From NCBI RefSeq assembly GCF_008087625.1, contig NZ_CP042997.1, positions 1,922,001 through 1,986,000 of the forward strand: DNA of 64,000 nt. Reading direction: 5' to 3'. The position numbers and the translations under genes were made by a program. Under the pieces are notes generated by a model. The model saw nothing but the letters and a program-made list of their open reading frames with translations, was not told the origin of the DNA and ran no database searches. The stretch is from Aquisphaera giovannonii. Its GTDB lineage: Bacteria; Planctomycetota; Planctomycetia; Isosphaerales; Isosphaeraceae. Below are positions 8,433-16,745 of this stretch, in pieces (the stretch's first letter is position 1; the number at the start of each line of letters is the position of its first letter).

Positions 8433-8666
8433 ATGCCCAAGCCTTGTGCCCCTCGGGGCGACGCGACCGCGCCGCAGCAGCCGATCGAACCGCTGCGCGA
8501 CATCGATGACCTGGCGACGATCCTCAAGGCGTGCCGGCGCATCGTCGAGCGCTACCGAGCATCGGGACGGCTCCCCAAGCCGGACTTCCAGCTCGGGCGG
8601 TGCCCGCGGTGGAGGCCGGAGACGATCCGCGCCTGGATCGCCTCGGGGGGCGTCCCGGCCGAGTGA
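8433..8666 (+). CDS. AlpA-like excisionase / small HTH protein (copy 3)
   Basis: A 77-residue protein starting at ATG 8433, preferred over an upstream GTG because GGAGG lies at 8420-8424. Residues 24-75 form an AlpA-type unit: IDDLATIL, a second helix CRRIVERYRASG, the strand PKPDFQLGR, then RWRPETIRAWIASGG. It is the probable recombination directionality factor, since it lies 127 bases upstream of the integrase in the same direction. It is a close pattern match to the protein at 4250. Confidence 0.7.
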   Translation: MPKPCAPRGDATAPQQPIEPLRDIDDLATILKACRRIVERYRASGRLPKPDFQLGRCPRWRPETIRAWIASGGVPAE

Positions 8667-8793
8667 CGCCACGTCCAGAAAAGGCCCAGATAATTGCACG
8701 TATTGACCCGACCGGGATGGGTGCTACAGTTCGATCGCGGCCGACGCCGGCCGACCCGTCATCGTGTCCTCGGCCGGCAGGCAGGGGAGTGTC

Positions 8794-10242
8794 ATGGCGA
8801 GCTACAGGAAGCGATCCGGGGTCTGGTACTACCGGTACGTTGATCACGACGGCGTCCAGCGCGAGGCCAAGGGCTGCACGGACAAGCGCGAGACCGAAGC
8901 GATGGCGGCGGCGGCCGAGGCCAGGGCATCCAAGGTCCGCTCCGGGTACATCGACCCGAAGGAGACGGGCTTCGCGGTCCACGAGTCGAGGCCGCTGGGC
9001 AAGCATCTCGAGGACTTCCGGGCCGCACTCGTGGCCAAGGGGGACACGGCACAGCATGCCAAGGTCACGATCAGCAGGGCCAGGCGCGTCATCGAGCTGG
9101 CGAAGGCACGCCGCATCTCGGAACTGTCCCTGTCGAAGTGCCTGGACGCGATCGCGGTCCTGAGATCCGAGGGTCTGGGGCAGGGGACGATCAACCATTA
9201 CACGCGGGCCGTCAAGGGCTTCGCCCGATGGCTCTGGAAGGATCAGCGGGCCAGGGAGCATCGCCTCGCCCATCTGGCCACGAGCAGCTCCGAGGCGGAC
9301 CGGAGACGCACCAGGAGGGCCCTGACCTCCGAGGAGGCCATGAAGCTGATCGAGACGACCTCCGCGGGGCCGGACGTCATGAAGATGGCGGGTGCGGACC
9401 GGGCGATGCTGTACGCGCTGGCGATCGGGACCGGGTTCCGGAGGGAGGAGCTGCGGTCGCTGACCCCCGAGAGGTTCAACCTGGACGCCAGCCCCCCGAC
9501 CGTCCGCGTCCCGGCCGGATACACGAAGAACAAGCGCGAGGCGACGCAGCCCATCGCCGCGGGGCTCGCGGATGTGGTCCGCCCCTGGCTGGCCCTGAAA
9601 GCCCCGGGACGGCCCGTGTTCGCGGGGATGACCAAACGCACGGCCGACATGCTCAAGGCCGATCTGGGGGCCGCAGGGATCGCCACGGACACCCCGGATG
9701 GGAGGGTCGACTTCCATGCGCTCCGGACGTCCTACGTCTCTCACCTGGTGTCGAGCGGCGCGACGATCAAGGCCGCCCAGGTCCTCGCCCGCCACAGCAC
9801 CCCGAGCCTGACCCTCGGGGTCTATGGGAAGGCCTCGCTCGGCGACATCACGGGTGCAGTGGAAGGGCTCCCGAACCTGAAGGCCCAATCGCCCGGGGCG
9901 ACGGAGTCGGGACGCGTGGAGAGCATCGCCGCAGAACCCATAAGCGATCGCTTTGCCCTTCCCTTGCCCTACGGCGGGGACGGGGCGATGCATTCCGGTT
10001 CGGTCCCATGCGGGACGACCGATACTTGGCAGGCGGGGGACTTCGGCCGCAAATCCCAGGGAATTACGGGGTCTTGCGGCCCGGTGCGGCCGCATACGGC
10101 CTCAGTGCGAGAGGAGGGAATCGAACCCTCACCCCTTGCGGGACAGGATCCTAAGTCCTGCGCGTCTGCCAGTTCCGCCACTCTCGCGAGCGTCCGCCGG
10201 GCCCTTCCGCGGGCGGCGCCAGGGGCTTATGGTAGCAGATAG
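8794..10242 (+). CDS. int: Tyrosine recombinase (integrase) running into tRNA-Leu
   Basis: A site-specific recombinase of the phage integrase family. ATG 8794 is preceded by GGGGAG. Residues 1-50 form the arm-binding N-terminus (GVWYYRYVD), 65-160 the core SAM-like domain, and 175-350 the catalytic domain with Arg216 (TGFRREEL), His308 and Arg311 (HALR), His334 (ARHSTP) and Tyr344 (GVYGK). The frame continues past the catalytic core into the tRNA-Leu gene at 10106-10187 and stops at 10242, so the last 45 or so codons are antisense tRNA and flank. In the excised element the protein would end differently. This arrangement marks the tRNA as the attachment site. Confidence 0.9.
   Translation: MASYRKRSGVWYYRYVDHDGVQREAKGCTDKRETEAMAAAAEARASKVRSGYIDPKETGFAVHESRPLGKHLEDFRAALVAKGDTAQHAKVTISRARRVIELAKARRISELSLSKCLDAIAVLRSEGLGQGTINHYTRAVKGFARWLWKDQRAREHRLAHLATSSSEADRRRTRRALTSEEAMKLIETTSAGPDVMKMAGADRAMLYALAIGTGFRREELRSLTPERFNLDASPPTVRVPAGYTKNKREATQPIAAGLADVVRPWLALKAPGRPVFAGMTKRTADMLKADLGAAGIATDTPDGRVDFHALRTSYVSHLVSSGATIKAAQVLARHSTPSLTLGVYGKASLGDITGAVEGLPNLKAQSPGATESGRVESIAAEPISDRFALPLPYGGDGAMHSGSVPCGTTDTWQAGDFGRKSQGITGSCGPVRPHTASVREEGIEPSPLAGQDPKSCASASSATLASVRRALPRAAPGAYGSR
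10106..10187 (-). tRNA. tRNA-Leu (anticodon UAG)
   Basis: The minus strand from 10187 folds as a tRNA with a long variable arm. The acceptor stem pairs GCGAGAG at the 5' end with CTCTCGC at the 3' end; the T arm reads GGTTCGATTCC; the anticodon loop reads CTTAGGA, giving anticodon TAG, which decodes CUA (Leu). The variable arm of class II type supports Leu. CCA is not encoded. The integrase reading frame crosses the gene from its 3' end. Confidence 0.93.
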
Positions 10243-10270
10243 ACCACACGACCAATAGGTTCGAAACGCC

Positions 10271-11980
10271 GTGAATCGACGACGCTTCCTCGAAGGGACC
10301 GCCACCGGGCTCGCCGCCATGCTCGCCGCCGCGGGCGGGGGGATGGCGCGAAAGGCCTGGGCCGCCGCCGCCCCCCGCGAGGTCGCCGCGGACCTCGTCG
10401 TCATCGGCGGCGGGCTGGGCGGGTGCGCCGCGGCGATCGCCGCCGTCGAGAGCGGCTTGACCGTGGTGCTGACCGAGCCGACGGACTGGATCGGCGGCCA
10501 GCTCACCTCCCAGGCCGTGCCGCCGGACGAGCATCCCTGGATCGAGCAGTTCGGGTGCAACGCCCGATACCGGGACCTCCGGGACGGGATCCGGGACTAC
10601 TACCGCCGCCACTACCCGCTGACCGCCGCCGCCCGGGCGGACCGCCACCTGAACCCCGGCCGGGGCAGCGTCTCCCGGCTCTGCCACGAGCCGAGGGTGG
10701 GGCTCGCCGTCCTGACGGCGATGATGGCCCCCTTCGCGTCCGGCGGCAAGCTCCTGGTCCTGCTCGAGCACGAGCCCGTCCGGGCCGAGATGCAGGGTGA
10801 CCGCCTCCGCGCCGTCGTCGTCCGGGACCGCCGGACGGGGGCCGAACGGTCCCTCGTCGCCCCCTACTTCGCAGACGCGACCGAGCTGGGCGACCTGCTC
10901 CCGATGGCCGGCGTCGAGTTCGTCACCGGCGCCGAGGCCCAGGCCGAGACCGGCGAGCCCCACGCGCCGGCCGCCGCCCGCCCAGACGACCAGCAGGGCA
11001 TCACCTGCTGCTTCGCGATGGACTACCTCGATGGTCAGGACCACACGATCGACCGCCCCGAGGACTATGCCTCCTGGCGCGACTACGCGCCGAGGCTCAC
11101 CCCGCCCTGGCCCGGCAAGCTGCTCGCCCCGCACTACACGCATCCGGTGACCCTGAAGCCGGTCGCCCAGCCCTTCGACCCGAGGGGCGCCGGCGCCGGC
11201 CTCTGGAACTACCGGCGGATCGTCGACCCCCGCAACTTCGAGCCCGGCACCTTCCCCGGGAGCAGCGGGATGACGCTCGTGAACTGGCCGCAGAACGACT
11301 GCTGGCACGCGCCGCTCGTCGGCCCGGGGGTGACCCCAGAACAGGCGGCGGAGGAGGTCCGCCGGGCGAAGCAGCTCAGCCTGTCGCTGCTCTACTGGCT
11401 CCAGACCGAGGCCCCCCGCCCCGACGGCAAGGCCGGCTGGCCCGGCCTCCGCCTCCGCCCGGACGTCGTCGGGACCGCGGACGGCTTGGCGAAGGCCCCG
11501 TATATCCGCGAATCCCGCCGGATCCGGGCCGAGTTCACGGTCCTCGAGCAGCACGTCGGCACCGACGCCCGCCGCAAGGAGCTCGGCAAGGCGGACGTCT
11601 CCGCGGCGGCCTTCCCGGACAGCATCGGCGTCGGCTGCTATCGGATCGACCTCCACCCGAGCACCGGCGGGACGAACTACATCGACGTCAGCTCGCTCCC
11701 CTTCCAGATCCCGCTCGGGGCGCTGATACCCCGTCGGGTCGAGAACCTGCTCCCGGCCTGCAAGAACCTCGGGACGACCCACGTCACCAACGGCTGCTAC
11801 CGCCTGCACCCCGTCGAATGGGCCATCGGCGAGGCCGTCGGCACGCTCGCGGCCCACTCCCTCGCGACGAGGCTCCCCCCGAGGGCCGTCCGGAACCGCC
11901 CCGAGCCCCTCGCCGCCTTCCAGAAGCGCCTCGTCGCCCGGGGCGTCGAGCTGACCTGGCCCACCCTGACGCCCCGGTGA
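10271..11980 (+). CDS. Tat-exported FAD-dependent oxidoreductase
   Basis: A 569-residue protein with GTG 10271 as start. The N-terminus RRRFLEG followed by an Ala-rich segment ending in AWA is a Tat signal. Residues 41-55 form the FAD-binding Rossmann motif (VVIGGGLGGCAAA), followed by an acidic end of the second strand and a TDWIGGQLTSQ motif typical of the FAD_oxidored family (Pfam PF12831-like). A second nucleotide-contact region near the C-terminus (HVTNGCYRLHPVEWAIGEA) supports the family. The substrate is unknown; planctomycetes carry many such exported flavoproteins. It begins just beyond the tRNA-Leu site and so belongs to the host chromosome, not to the element. Confidence 0.85.
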   Translation: MNRRRFLEGTATGLAAMLAAAGGGMARKAWAAAAPREVAADLVVIGGGLGGCAAAIAAVESGLTVVLTEPTDWIGGQLTSQAVPPDEHPWIEQFGCNARYRDLRDGIRDYYRRHYPLTAAARADRHLNPGRGSVSRLCHEPRVGLAVLTAMMAPFASGGKLLVLLEHEPVRAEMQGDRLRAVVVRDRRTGAERSLVAPYFADATELGDLLPMAGVEFVTGAEAQAETGEPHAPAAARPDDQQGITCCFAMDYLDGQDHTIDRPEDYASWRDYAPRLTPPWPGKLLAPHYTHPVTLKPVAQPFDPRGAGAGLWNYRRIVDPRNFEPGTFPGSSGMTLVNWPQNDCWHAPLVGPGVTPEQAAEEVRRAKQLSLSLLYWLQTEAPRPDGKAGWPGLRLRPDVVGTADGLAKAPYIRESRRIRAEFTVLEQHVGTDARRKELGKADVSAAAFPDSIGVGCYRIDLHPSTGGTNYIDVSSLPFQIPLGALIPRRVENLLPACKNLGTTHVTNGCYRLHPVEWAIGEAVGTLAAHSLATRLPPRAVRNRPEPLAAFQKRLVARGVELTWPTLTPR

Positions 11981-12267
11981 GGCCTCCCCCGGCCTCCCCC
12001 CACTCCGCGGCCCGCCGGGCCTACCGCACGCCCAACGCCCCCGCCGGACGCCCTCGCGCCGACGATTCCGTGGCTCCGCCCGTCGAGCCGGCTGCTTCGA
12101 AGAATTCGTCCCAAGTCCTTGCAACGTAACGCCTAGACCCCGGTTTTCGAACGGCTTCGCCGGGTCTTCGCCGACAGGATTCGAGCTGCCTTCCGAGCCC
12201 CGGCACAAGGGCACACGCCCACCCGCCGGGGACATCGCCTCCGAACCGGACAAGTCCTCACGGACCA

Positions 12268-12428
12268 GCCTCGGCCCGCGCCCGTCCCCGTGGGAGCCGC
12301 CTCCGTGCGGCGACCGGGTGTGCCTCGGCCCGCGCCCGTCCCCGTGGGAGCCGCTTCCGTGCGGCGACCGGGTGTGCCTCGGCCCGCGCCCCTCGCTGTA
12401 GAAATCGCCTCCGTGCGGCGACCGGGTG
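12268..12428. repeat. 54-bp direct repeat, three copies
   Basis: Three consecutive copies of a 54-bp unit, each with the block CCTCCGTGCGGCGACCGGGT. Copies one and two differ by one base in most of their length; the third differs in its first half. Each unit has a small stem (GCCGC, loop CTCCGT or TTCCGT, GCGGC). The period is a multiple of three, so the opposite strand reads an 18-residue repeat. Confidence 0.85.
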
Positions 12429-12903
12429 AGCCTCAGCCCGCGGCCCAATTCGTCGGCATCCGCTCCGATGGACGGCCTGCACCCTGCATCGCCCCCCCGC
12501 CAGCCGCCGCGTGGGTTCAGTCGTCGCGACGGCCGTTGCGACGACCTCGACACTTCTTGCTGCACAGCATCGACTTGCGTCGGAAAACATCCAGCTTCGC
12601 CGGCGTCGTCCCGAGACGGGAACGTCAGCCTCGGGGGGACCTCTCGATCGGCTCCGCCGCGGCCACGCCGGCATCTCGACGGGCCGTCGACCCGCAGCCC
12701 CAGGCCTTGGGTCGGTGCCGCTTCGCCGACGCCCCGGGGCCTGAGCCCGCCCGCAGCCCCTTCCGCGAAGTCAGAGAGGGGCCGGGGCGTCGCCTCCAAA
12801 CCCGGTCCCGCCACCCGCGCCGCAGGCGGCCCGGCCGCCAAATCCCCCTCGCCGACGGCCCCCCGGATGCCCAGGCCGCCCGGCGAGCCCGCCGATGGGG
12901 GCT

Positions 12904-12937
12904 CACCCGATCGCCGCACGGAGGCGGCTCCCACGGG
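12904..12937. repeat. Inverted copy of the 54-bp repeat core
   Basis: The segment is the reverse complement of the hairpin core of the array at 12268-12428, with one substitution (GATCG for GACCG context). It lies 476 bases to the right in the opposite orientation, as expected for a dispersed palindromic repeat. Confidence 0.7.
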
Positions 12938-13199
12938 AGGCTTGCTCCCCTCCGGTGGCACCTGGCCGCCCGACACATCCGTCCACCCCGGAGGCGACCC
13001 TCCCGTGCCCTCCCCGCACCGCCGGCTCGGTCCAGGGAGAGAAGGTGACCGCCTGCAGCCGGCGAGGGGGGCACCCGTTCCTGGAAGCGGTTCCCTCCCA
13101 TCCGTAACCTCGTCCCCCGATCGAAGGCCCCGGCCCCCCTCTCCCTGATCCTCACCCACGAGGGGGGAGGAGACAGCCCGTGGCCCCCTCGCGGACAAA

Positions 13200-14227
13200 T
13201 GCGACGGGCGGTCAGCCGGCGGCTCGGGGTCCCCCGCTCCCGCTCCCGCTACCGCCTCCGCCCCGGCCTTCCGGACCCGGTGGAGGTCGTCCAGGACCCG
13301 GAACAACTCCTTGCTCATCCGCGCGACCTCCCGTCGCAGCCGCCCCACCGCCTCGCCCGCGGCGAGGGCCTGTCGGTCGGCCCGCTCGGCGTCGGTCTCC
13401 GACTGGAGGGCTTCCAGCCGGCCGATCCGCCCGTCCGCCACCGCCAGCAGGAACGCCCGGGCCTCGTCCGCCGACCCGAACGGCTCGCCCTCGGCGCGCC
13501 AGGCCAGCGAGCGGCGGATCATCGGGTGGCTTCCGGCGGCCATCTCGCGGGCCCGGGCGAAGAACGCCTCGCAGGCCGCCTCGCCGCCATTTTCCAGGGC
13601 ATTCAGCGCCCGGACGACCTCGTTGGCATGGGGGAACATCGTCGCGTCGATCGGGTCGTACCCGAGCACCCGGCCGATCCGGTACCGGTCGAGCAGGTCG
13701 AACCGCCTGCCGCCCTGGAAGGCCTGCCGCAGCCGCCGCCAGGTCTGCAGCAGCCACGCCCGGCCCGCCCGCGAGCCCTCCAGCTCCCCGAGCATGGCCC
13801 CCGCCTCCCCCCCGAATTCGTCGGCGGCCTCCTCCCACGCCAGCAGCCGCCGGCTGAGCACCGCCACCCGCGAGGCCACGCCCGCCTCGGCCGCCTCCCG
13901 CCGCCCCTCCGCCCCGCGGACCTCGCGATCGAGGTAGGCGCATTCCGCCCGCTCGGCCTCCTCGATCTTCCACGACAGCTCGGCGGCCCTCCTCAGCAGC
14001 GCCTTCTCCTCCTCATCGTCGGCCAGGATTGCCGACTCCAGGAACGCCGCCACCCGCCCCTCGACCTTCCGCGGGTCCGCCTCGCAGACCCTCGGCCCCG
14101 CCTCCCTCCTCCGCCCCCCCGGCCCGTACCCGTTCCGCCGCGACCGGGCCTTGCCCCGCTTCGTCCGCGGCCCGGTCGAACGCTGGGCATTCCGCCTGTT
14201 CGCTTGAATTTGAGCCTCGGTCGCCAT
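13200..14227 (-). CDS. Planctomycete conserved hypothetical protein, end unclear
   Basis: ATG 14227 opens a protein beginning MATEAQIQANRRNA, followed by STGPRTKRGKARSRRNG, a motif common to a planctomycete family of unknown role. The first 340 residues or so look real: a basic start, then long Glu/Arg/Ala-rich helices that may form coiled coils (residues about 60-340). After that the reading continues without any stop through the repeat array and opposite the FAD gene to 10151, where the sequence looks like translated intergenic DNA. The true end is therefore unknown; a lost stop or an indel is possible. A truncated second copy lies at 23600-23857. Confidence 0.55.
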
Positions 14228-14486
14228 CGTCGGAGGCCTCCACGTTTCGGAAAGACATGGTTGGAATCGAGAGTGCGCAATCTCGCAACCTTCACTCAAT
14301 ACAATCCCCCAGTCAGGCCCGCCGGTTTCATGGGAACGATGACAAATCCTGAGAGGCTCTTAGAATCGTTCGAGACAGCCTACAGGGCCCGGCATCGAGC
14401 GGAACCAGACAGTCCCCATGTCTATTCCGTGAACCACGCTGACGGACGTAGTAGGCCGCCAGACTGCCTTCCTAGGCTGTCCAAAC

Positions 14487-15302
14487 TCAGGCGCGATATA
14501 GCGATGGCCTCGTATCGACCCGCTCGGAATTTCCCAGCTGGATGTACGTCCGCGCCTCGCGGCGGCCGAGGCCCGCCTCCTCGGTGCGATCGCGGCCCGC
14601 CCGATCGCCGGCGAATCCCGCCTCCCAGCGGCCCATCAGGTGGTCGACCACCGCATGGTGGAGCGTCGGCTGATTATCCTTGAGCGCGAACACGTAATCC
14701 GCCTTAGCGGCGACGACCACAGCGGCCATATCCCTCTGGCAGCCCATCGCGTCGATGGTGACCACGCCGCCGGCGACGTCCACCAGCCTGAGCAGCTCGG
14801 GGATCGCCGCGATCTCGTTGGACTTCTCGGCGCAGGCGAACTGGCCCAGCGAGAGCCCTTATTCGCTCGCCCGGACGGTCACCGAATGCAGCGCCCCCAG
14901 GCCGCCCTTGCGGTCGTGGCTGCGCCGCAAGGTCTTGCCGTCGACCGCCAGGGTCGGCCGCTCGACGCCGATCTCGGCCGCCGCCGCGCCTCGCAACGAG
15001 CGCAGCAAGGCGGCGAAGCGTGCCTGGGACGCCGACGAACGAAGGGCCATCATCACGCCACGGAAGACGTCCTTGGAGGGTACCCCGTGAGGCATCGAGA
15101 GGACCGACGCGAGCAGGTCCTTCTTCAGCGCCGCCCACTGGGCGATCGAGGTCGGCCCCGACGACCCGGCGAGCACCTAGATCACCGCCACGACCACCAC
15201 TGTGGCCAGGGGATGCTTGCGATTGAGCGCCGACCGCGTGTCCTCGAGCTCCTGGAAAAACGCCAGGATCTCGTCCAACCCGAACCGCAGCTCGCTCGCC
15301 AT
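14487..15302 (-). pseudogene. ISAs1-family transposase, two in-frame stops and truncated
   Basis: One minus-strand frame from ATG 15302 to 14487 encodes successive ISAs1 (H-repeat) transposase motifs: FFQELEDTRS near the N-terminus, HPLATVVVVA, VDGKTLRRSHD, then VTIDAMGCQ and DYVFALKDNQPTL. The frame is interrupted by TAG at 15177-15179 and TAA at 14859-14861, both in phase with the motifs. The C-terminal third (with the catalytic Glu region) is missing beyond about 14530. The element is clearly dead. No terminal repeats were found. Confidence 0.85.
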
Positions 15303-15409
15303 CGGCCACCCCCATGCCCCGACATCGAGAGTCGCATGAAGGATGGTGTAACCGATCTCGGCCCCAGGCGCAAGCCGTCAAAGCCCGCGAAATCCACTTA
15401 AAGTGCGAC

Positions 15410-15829
15410 CTAGCCCTGGGTCAGAAGGCGGGCGATCACATCCATCAAATTGGGCGTTGTAGACCGTTTCAGCGTGCAATCGAAATTCACTCCCAGGAAG
15501 GCCACGTCATCGTCAAGCCGAAGTCTAGCGATCGACCCCGCAACCGGCCCCTCCAAGACCGTCTCCCCGGACGGCAAATTGAAGAGAAACCTGAGCATGA
15601 TGGGGTGAGCCTCCGGCAGGGGAGTGCAGCAGGTCAACAGGACCCCAACTTGGCTGATGTTTATAGTCTTGGCTTCGACCAAGAAATCACTGTATGATGG
15701 CTGCACCAACACAGTGCACAAGAACGGAACGCGGCGAAAGCGACGCCTATCCAAGCACGCCACCGATTGTCTACCCGGAGCCTGCAGCTTTTGTACCGGT
15801 AACAAGACGACCTCGTGGCCAAGACACAA
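15410..15829 (-). CDS. PilZ-domain protein, probable c-di-GMP receptor
   Basis: A small protein with a PilZ domain. The RxxxR element lies in DRRRFRRVPF (residues 27-36) and the second ligand motif is NISQVG near residue 58 (the D/N-x-S-x-x-G pattern). These bind cyclic di-GMP in the family. The beta strands that follow end in VAFLGVNFDC near residue 113. The start is uncertain: the frame opens after a TGA and only TTG 15829 is available upstream; a GTG at about 15763 would leave the domain almost whole. No partner domain is present, so it probably acts as a single-domain adaptor. Neighbouring genes give no hint of target. Confidence 0.7.
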   Translation of the reverse strand: MCLGHEVVLLPVQKLQAPGRQSVACLDRRRFRRVPFLCTVLVQPSYSDFLVEAKTINISQVGVLLTCCTPLPEAHPIMLRFLFNLPSGETVLEGPVAGSIARLRLDDDVAFLGVNFDCTLKRSTTPNLMDVIARLLTQG

Positions 15830-15844
15830 TTCAGCGGATTGGTC

Positions 15845-16081
15845 TCAACGTGCAAACCGAATGACCGTCCGCCCGCCGCACAGGCATATATCACATTCCA
15901 GAGACTCTTGGCCTGGCAGCTCCACTTCGATGTATGTAAATTCTTCGTCCTCATATTGCACTGGCGAAACCTGCTCGCCCAAGGCGACCCAGTCGCGGTC
16001 ACGTATCAGGGCGATGCTCTGGGCCAGGCGAAGCATCTGCTTTTCCAATGATGGAACATCGAAAAACGTTCGTCGAGCCAT
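15845..16081 (-). CDS. Small hypothetical protein
   Basis: A 78-residue protein from ATG 16081, with GAGGT seven bases upstream on the minus strand. It has a helical first half (SLEKQMLRLAQSIALI) and a beta-rich second half (FTYIEVELPG, ECDICLCGG). The IEVELPG phrase resembles small heat-shock proteins, but the domain is too short for a secure call. A longer frame up to 16204 exists. It ends 15 bases before the PilZ gene start and could be cotranscribed with it. Confidence 0.4.
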   Translation of the reverse strand: MARRTFFDVPSLEKQMLRLAQSIALIRDRDWVALGEQVSPVQYEDEEFTYIEVELPGQESLECDICLCGGRTVIRFAR

Positions 16082-16745
16082 GGGAACCTCAGCAAAGAGT
16101 GGAGTTGTTGAAGATGCGACCGGCCCGACAAACGCGATGGCGGCACCATCGCCGAGGTCCTCTTCGACCTGCCATCGCGGTTGTCTTAATCGCCGAAAGG
16201 ACACCTCAGTCGTCCACGGCAGTACATTGGGCAGGCTCTCCGCGGCCGCTGAGATTTTTCACGACCCGGAGCCAATATTCTCCCGAAACACGTGGCGTCG
16301 ACTCAAGAAGCATCTGCGGTGTTGTCCAGCTGTGGGCCCACTCACCTCAGGTGTTCAAACCATCCGGCGGGTAAGGTCTTAAACCGGTCCGCAGCGTATG
16401 GGGATCGCCCTACTCAGATGGCCCTCTGACGGAACCCACATCGGTTCCATTCGGTCCACGCATCTGAAGTATGGCTCGAACCGAACTCGCAGTCCTTCGA
16501 GTGATTACCCGAAATTGCTTAGGGAATTCCCCCAGTGGCACACCCGCACCACCTCCACCCGTCGAGATCGGCGGCAAGCATAAGTGGCAAGTGGGGCACG
16601 CTGCTGGGCACGTGGCTTGCAGTTACGGACGGCGCGTCTGGAAGGTGTCCGTAGGCTGGGTCTGACCCGTTTTTCCCCATGCTTGCTGTGTCACGCCTCG
16701 CTCGCGGTGGTTCATGCTAAGAATAAAGTAGACCACCTTGACCTA
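16082..16745. other. Gap without credible gene
   Basis: About 660 bases with lower GC than the neighbours. Open frames here lack ribosome-binding sites and family motifs. No RNA gene or repeat was seen. Confidence 0.4.

Larger units (their letters stand above)
11981..13199. other. Gene-poor stretch with GC-rich repeats
   Basis: About 1.2 kb between the FAD oxidoreductase and the hypothetical gene on the minus strand. It is open in several frames only because of base composition. It holds the 54-bp repeat array at 12268-12428 and an inverted copy of part of the unit at 12904-12937. No credible gene was seen. Confidence 0.5.

Noticed and set aside
12268-12428. Possible CRISPR array
   Set aside because: The units are contiguous direct repeats without unique spacers, and no cas gene is in the window.
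10151-14299. A 1382-residue minus-strand protein
   Set aside because: Only its first 340 or so codons from ATG 14227 look like protein; the rest is antisense to the FAD gene or repeat-derived.
15624-16382. 252-residue plus-strand frame
   Set aside because: It overlaps the PilZ and neighbouring gene in antisense and shows no family motif.
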